From Costus lasius (Eukaryota; Streptophyta; Magnoliopsida; Zingiberales; Costaceae): 64,000 nt of DNA. The stretch is from assembly GCA_027563935.2 (NCBI GenBank), contig CM050447.1:11252501-11316500 (forward strand), written 5' to 3'. The translations under genes and the position numbers were made by a program. The notes beneath the pieces were generated by a model, which did not search any database, was not told where the DNA came from, and saw only the letters and a list, made by a program, of their open reading frames with translations. This document shows positions 58,949 through 64,000 of this stretch, in pieces (the first letter of the stretch is position 1; every line of letters begins with the position of its first letter).

Positions 58949-60717
58949 ACGTTCGACAGGAATCGGGGTCTAATCCCCCGTATCAACAATAGACATAAGA
59001 TAACCATGACATCCACTGCTAAGTAACTCCTGGCTTGCATAGCAGAAATTATAGGAGCAATCTGACCAGATACTCCAGAAAATGTGTATGTCATATAATC
59101 ATGACCTTTGAATATCACCGTGCAGTCATCGCAATCAACCACCACACGGTTATAAGACAACCAATTCATTCCAAGAATAATCTCGAAATCTGAGAATTCC
59201 AGTAACATCAGATCCGAGTATATAATCAATCCGTTGAAATTCAGAGGGCACTGCTGTACCTCTAAGTACGATCGTAACGTACCCCCAGAGGGTACAGATA
59301 CCGTCATATCATGTTGAGAGAAAACCGGTTCTAATTCCAACTTTTTCACATAAGCATACGAAATAAAGGAGTGCGAGCTACCAGTATCTATCAATAAGCA
59401 TGCAGGTGTACCGAATACTGAAATGATACCTCGCATGACGTTGCCTGTCTCACGCTGTGCATCCTGCTCAGTCAGCGCATAAGTCTGGCCCGTCGTGGGT
59501 GTCTGCTGAGGTCTACCCTGGGGAGTCGGTGTAGTGTGACCGCGGCGAGGAGGTCGATGCTGTCCTCGTCGAGCAGGTGGAGCAGATCTCTGTGTACTAG
59601 GGGCAACCTGAGGCTGCTTACCCCTATTTGAACAGTGGCTTTTGTAGTGACCCATCTCATGGCAGTAGTGGCACTGAATATACTGAAGTGGGCAGTCCCG
59701 GGAAATATGACCCATCTCCCCACACTGATAACAGGCCCTCGTGTCCGGAGAAGATCCAACACTTGGCGGAGGCGATTGGAAAGAACGAGCAGACATGGAC
59801 CCTGGGGCCCATGATTTTCGACCCGGCTAGATCGAGCGAGCACTAGAACGCTGCATAGGTGGACTCCGGCTGGCAGAAAACCCAGACTCCCTAGAATGGC
59901 TCGAGGCGGTAGCTTTGCCCTTTGCGCTGTTTCCGTTCAATGGCCTTTTCGCGCTGCTCAGTTCGGCGCGCCATAGCGACCACAGCTGAAAAGCCCTCAA
60001 GAGGAACTGAGTTGGTCCCTCGTGAAATTTCAGGATCCAACCCACGAATAAACTGTTCCGACTTATCTTCGACTGTAGGGGTCACAGAAACATTGCCGAC
60101 AACCGCTGGAAGTCCGCTAAGTATTCATCTACAGAACGCCCATTCTGCTCCAGATTGACATATTCTTGACGCAGCGTCTCTCGAAAAGTCCTAGGAAAGT
60201 ACTCGGTATGGAAGGCCCCACAGAAAATGTCCCAATCATAGCGGGCTGCTCAAATAGTCTGTTCAAGCCCCGCAAACCACGCCTTGGCGTCACCCTGAAA
60301 GAAATAAATTGCCAATTTCACCCGTTGGTCATTAGGGCATTCCAATAAATTCAGTGTGTCTGTCACACTCTCCAGCCAATTGGTGGCTTCCCACGGGTCT
60401 GGTTTTCCAGAAAACACTCCAAATCGTCGTTCCCCCATGGTGGTAAAGCGAGACGCTAACTCCAACGCTGTAGTCGAGGGAGTTTCACGCGCTCTACGCC
60501 GTGGAGGTTCTTGGACCGGAGGTTCTGGTGCGTGTCGTCTACTTCCCACTTCACTAACATCGTCGTCGTATTGAATACGTGGGGCAGCTACAGAGGGTTC
60601 TTCCCTTCTCTCACTGCCAGAACCTGAAGCTTTACGCATCCAGCTGAGTGGCGCACTCAATGCTTCTCGTGCTAATCCCGCCACTCGTCCAAGACGGGAA
60701 CTTTTCTTTGGTGCCAT
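58949..60717 (-). pseudogene. Gag and protease of chromovirus-type element
   Basis: The gag start at 60717 (MAPKKSSRLGRVAG) leads into a gag core (GVFSGKPDPWEATNWLESV, ending in AKAWFAGLEQTI) that stops at 60250. Frameshifts follow between 60250 and 59800. The original frame resumes with two zinc knuckles (CYQCGEMGHISRDC and CHYCHEMGHYKSHC) and a protease site (CLLIDTGSSHSFIS). Structural and processing proteins of the element. Confidence 0.88.
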
Positions 60718-60878
60718 TTCCTGTAACGCACCAACAACAACAAATGGTCACGTTAATTAAAATCACAGATTAGTATGATCAAATACGATTTACACTAATG
60801 CGACCTTAAATCCTAAGGTTTAATCCTAAGTCCTTATGTCTCATATAAGATCCTGAACCTAAGCTCTGATACCATAAT

Positions 60879-62972
60879 TGTTACGCCCCAAAAATCCACC
60901 CGGATCCCACGCCGGGAATCCCGGACCTCGGGACGCACAACACTGTACCTGTCAATCACTCCTAACAACCGAAAGGTACAGACTGAAATAAAATAGTCTA
61001 AACAGAGGCCAGTCGGGCCTTAAATATCCATAATACAACACCGACAGATATGAAATATAGACCGGCGCAGCGGTCAACAGAAATAACAACAACAGGACCG
61101 GCGCAGCGGTCGACAAACCAACAGATAACATGACCGGCGCAGCGGTCGACAGAGTCCAACAACATAACATATAAATAACAACAGACCAAAATGCATCACA
61201 ACCCACCCAGACTGGTGGCCAACTACCAGCTATCTACTCTGCTCCAGGTGGAGCTGCGCCTGAACCTGGAGGCAAACCGAAGGGGGTTAGCCAGAGGCTA
61301 AGTAGGGATATTTCAATGATATGGTGCATGATCAGATACAGGGAATTACCATAACACTACCACGACTCTATATGACCATATAAAGTATAATCAAATCTCA
61401 ATATACATATCAATATATATGTATCCTCATACACAGATAAAATCTGGGAGCTGGTACAGCAGTGGTCCACGACCCGCAACTCTATAAAATAGAGTGGTCC
61501 CTACTGATGGCTCCCCGAACAGTAGAGACAATTGTCTGTCGACAGCCCGCTAGTGTAGCGTCCTACACTCAGTACAACCCCTCATTGGGTTGATAACAGA
61601 CCTCAAGCCCATAACGTCGGACTCTCTCGGTCAGAGACGATCATACAGTCTCGACAGAAATCTCACAGGCAGTATCTGAGGTATACTGACATGTCTATCG
61701 CTAGACAGTCAATCCTCAATGTACATATACAGAACTCATACCACCTACCAACTACAAGTAAACATGCAAGAAACGAAAATACTCATACCATGTTTCATAC
61801 AACAGTTTATGTCAACAGGAATGTACGCAGAGTAGAACGGGAATTAGAACAGTAATCAATAGTGTTAATAAGCAATAAGGGAGGTGCCGCTAACTACACA
61901 TGCGGTTGGCACCGTAACAAAGAACGGAGGTAGAATCCCTACCTCAACAGTAGCCGAACAGTACAAGATCCAACCAACACAGTGTCAAGTATCAATCAAC
62001 AGGACCTAACAGGGTAAATCATGTATAAGTCACACCATTTTATTTTAATCCATTTAACACCAATTAACATGCTAATCCGGTTTCATTATGCTAATCAGAT
62101 CGTACCAAGTTATTAAATCGAGTTTGACAGGTATACGTGAGTCCAGGGTTATGTTCGCATGCGTTCGTATAATACGTGTACGGAGACGGAGCACGGGTAC
62201 AAACCTAGTTCACAGCCACGTGCGAACGCAATAATCACCACCGGAAGTCGGGATACGCGAGAACCAACCACGCGCGCGTAACCGAGTCGTCAGCACGGAA
62301 CTCGATATTCGCCGGAACAGTAGCGCCGCCGCTACAGTGATCGCCGGAACAGTGACTTCGGCGACCGATCGGAATTTCCGAAGTGCCACAAGGTAGCCGC
62401 CGGCGAGGTGAGTCCGGCCGTACTGTCGGTTTTCCAGGGAGACGCCGGAGACCGCGTAGATCTGAGGTCGAAGGCTCGGCGGCGCCGTTCGCGCAACTCG
62501 CCGGAGCCGGAGAAGAAGGTGTCGGGGAGGCGTCGGCTGGTGGCGGAAACGTCCGCCGAGGCCAGAGGAAGGTCGCTGGAGTCGCCGGAGACGCGTTGGA
62601 CGTCGGATCTGAAGTTTCCCGTCGGACGCGAGGGAGAAGAAGGTAGGGGCGAAGACGGCCGGATTTTCAGTCGTTGGACGGCGAAAGCTCATCGCCAGTC
62701 AGCGTCCGCCGGCAGGAGGAAAGGAGACGCGAGCAAAGGAGGAGGGCAAGCGCCGATCGAAGAAGGAGGAGGAGGCGTTCGTTGTTCATGATGGAGAGAG
62801 GCGAGAGCGACGGTGAGAAATAGAGGGGAAAGAGTGAAACGCGACAACGGGTGATGGGTGAGGGGATGAGTTTGACCACCGTTTCCAGCAACGTCCCATC
62901 ACCCACTTACTTTACTATTATTTTACTTTAAAAGTTTCTCTCTTTCGTCCGTTTTTTATCACGGACGTAACA
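60879..62972 (-). repeat. 5' LTR (minus orientation) of chromovirus-type element
   Basis: 2,094 bp, paired with 53861-55954. Its inner end is followed by the tRNA-Met primer site and its outer end by CAGGG (62973-62977). Confidence 0.93.
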
Positions 62973-62977
62973 CAGGG

Positions 62978-64000
62978 CCTCATGATTCTCCACCTCCATT
63001 GAGTTAGGATTCTACAAGCAGATTTAGACTTATTCCAGCCAACAATCAAATTAATGCTTATATTCTTGTAATTTAGATAAAGAAGCATGACCTATGAACT
63101 GCAACCAAGTTAACCCACTAAAAAGCATAATAAAGTATCTCTGCAATTTTGCAGTACTGTTACAGGTCCAGATAGAAACAAAATAAACGGCCTAGAGTGC
63201 TTCTCTAAAACAGTTCTTTTTACATGTTCAGTGAAATTTGTGCAAAAGTGACAAGACCAGAAAAACAGTAATTAACTTCTTAAGTTAGTCATATTGGGAA
63301 TTACTTTGTCCAGATAGTGTTTCTTTATTTACTTACAAGCCTCTGTAATAATATATATTTTGTATTATAGGACAGATTTAGCACAAAAGCTCCTTTTTGG
63401 GTTGAACTAAGATTCAAATTCCAATGCTTTCACACATTGTGGTATTCTGTTCCGTTTGTGTCTGAAATGGTATTACAATATAGTTCTAATAATTAGATAG
63501 CGTTTCTTTTTTCTAAACTAAAAGAAATTTATAGTATTTTATTTGCCTTGAAAGACAAGGCGCCATTCAAAGATAATAAGAAGATCAGTATAAGCATTCA
63601 AAATAAAACAGACTAAATTAAAAGAATTGGGAAATTAATATGACCAAAAGAAAATGACAGCCTTGGCTTTATCAAACTCATTGTCCACAATTTGGCACTT
63701 GAAAAGCAATGGTAGTGGTGATTCAGAACAAGGATATATCGACAAATATTGAACAGTGCATTTGTTTAAAAAATAGGAAATAGTATTTTTCTAGCGATAT
63801 TGGTCGTTGGTCTCTCATCTGGAAGGGTGTTTTGGCTACTGAGCTCATGATGATTTTTTGGCTCAATTAACAAATTCACCGTGCTTCTGACATCTAACTT
63901 CTAACAGTAATTTTTGAAAAAATATATATATTTGAAGAATAATATGACCCTCAAAATTTTCTTGCCTAATCTTCATGAATGTCTCTCAATCGGATGCTAC
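62978..64000. other. Non-coding sequence at the right edge
   Basis: About 1 kb of AT-rich sequence. Before the retroelement insertion it was contiguous with the sequence upstream of the FLX-like exon. I recognise no exon in it. Confidence 0.6.

Larger units (their letters stand above)
53861..62972 (-). mobile_element. Ty3/gypsy chromovirus (Tekay/Del-like) LTR retrotransposon
   Basis: A 9.1 kb minus-strand element with equal-length LTRs (53861-55954 and 60879-62972) and a perfect 5-bp target duplication CAGGG. The primer site beside the right LTR (TGGTATCAGAGCTT on the minus strand, 60861-60874) matches initiator tRNA-Met. Order from 5' to 3': gag with two CCHC knuckles, aspartic protease, reverse transcriptase, RNase H, integrase and chromodomain. 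The integrase-chromodomain end and long LTRs point to the Tekay/Del clade. The coding region is complete in outline but broken by stops and a frameshift. LTR divergence near 1.6% implies a fairly recent insertion. Confidence 0.94.

Overview
This is a plant nuclear genome window, most likely from a non-grass commelinid monocot. The evidence is intron-rich genes of plant families, very GC-rich third codon positions in the kinase and in several first exons, and plant transposon lineages. The species cannot be named from the sequence alone.

Layout. (1) 861-2175 (-) is the 5' part of an F-box/Sel1-repeat gene. It lies head to head with (2) 2477-16051 (+), a ten-exon DEAD-box helicase of the RH58 type whose full 473-residue frame can be assembled. 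Its introns carry a 1.75 kb solo LTR (TSD AACTC) and about 1.3 kb of two-state ATT/ACT repeat. (3) 16631-18154 (+) is an intronless BLUS1-like kinase. (4) 18310-22059 is an apparently intact hAT transposon with a 708-residue transposase and a perfect 8-bp TSD, inserted just behind the kinase. (5) 22281-32328 is a second, older hAT copy of the same family in opposite orientation. It is internally deleted and split by a gag-protease LTR element (24014-31266) of Athila/Tat type. (6) 32825-39981 (-) is a related gag-only LTR element with a perfect TSD. (7) 42816-46168 (+) is an eight-exon ferric-chelate reductase (FRO, 703 residues). (8) 50404-51871 (+) is a two-exon GT17 glycosyltransferase (390 residues). 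(9) 53284-53512 (-) is a coiled-coil exon resembling FLX-like proteins. (10) 53861-62972 (-) is a recent 9.1 kb chromovirus-type Ty3/gypsy element with 2,094-bp LTRs, disabled by stops, a frameshift and a substituted integrase residue.

The host genes are unrelated in function (RNA helicase in organelles, blue-light/stomatal kinase, iron or copper reduction, glycan modification) and do not form a cluster. Transposons dominate the kinase-FRO interval and the right end of the window. I found no convincing new biological system. The strongest unusual items are the two-state ATT/ACT repeat, the hAT element with palindromic subterminal arrays, and short GC-rich palindromic repeats in the LTRs of three retroelements.
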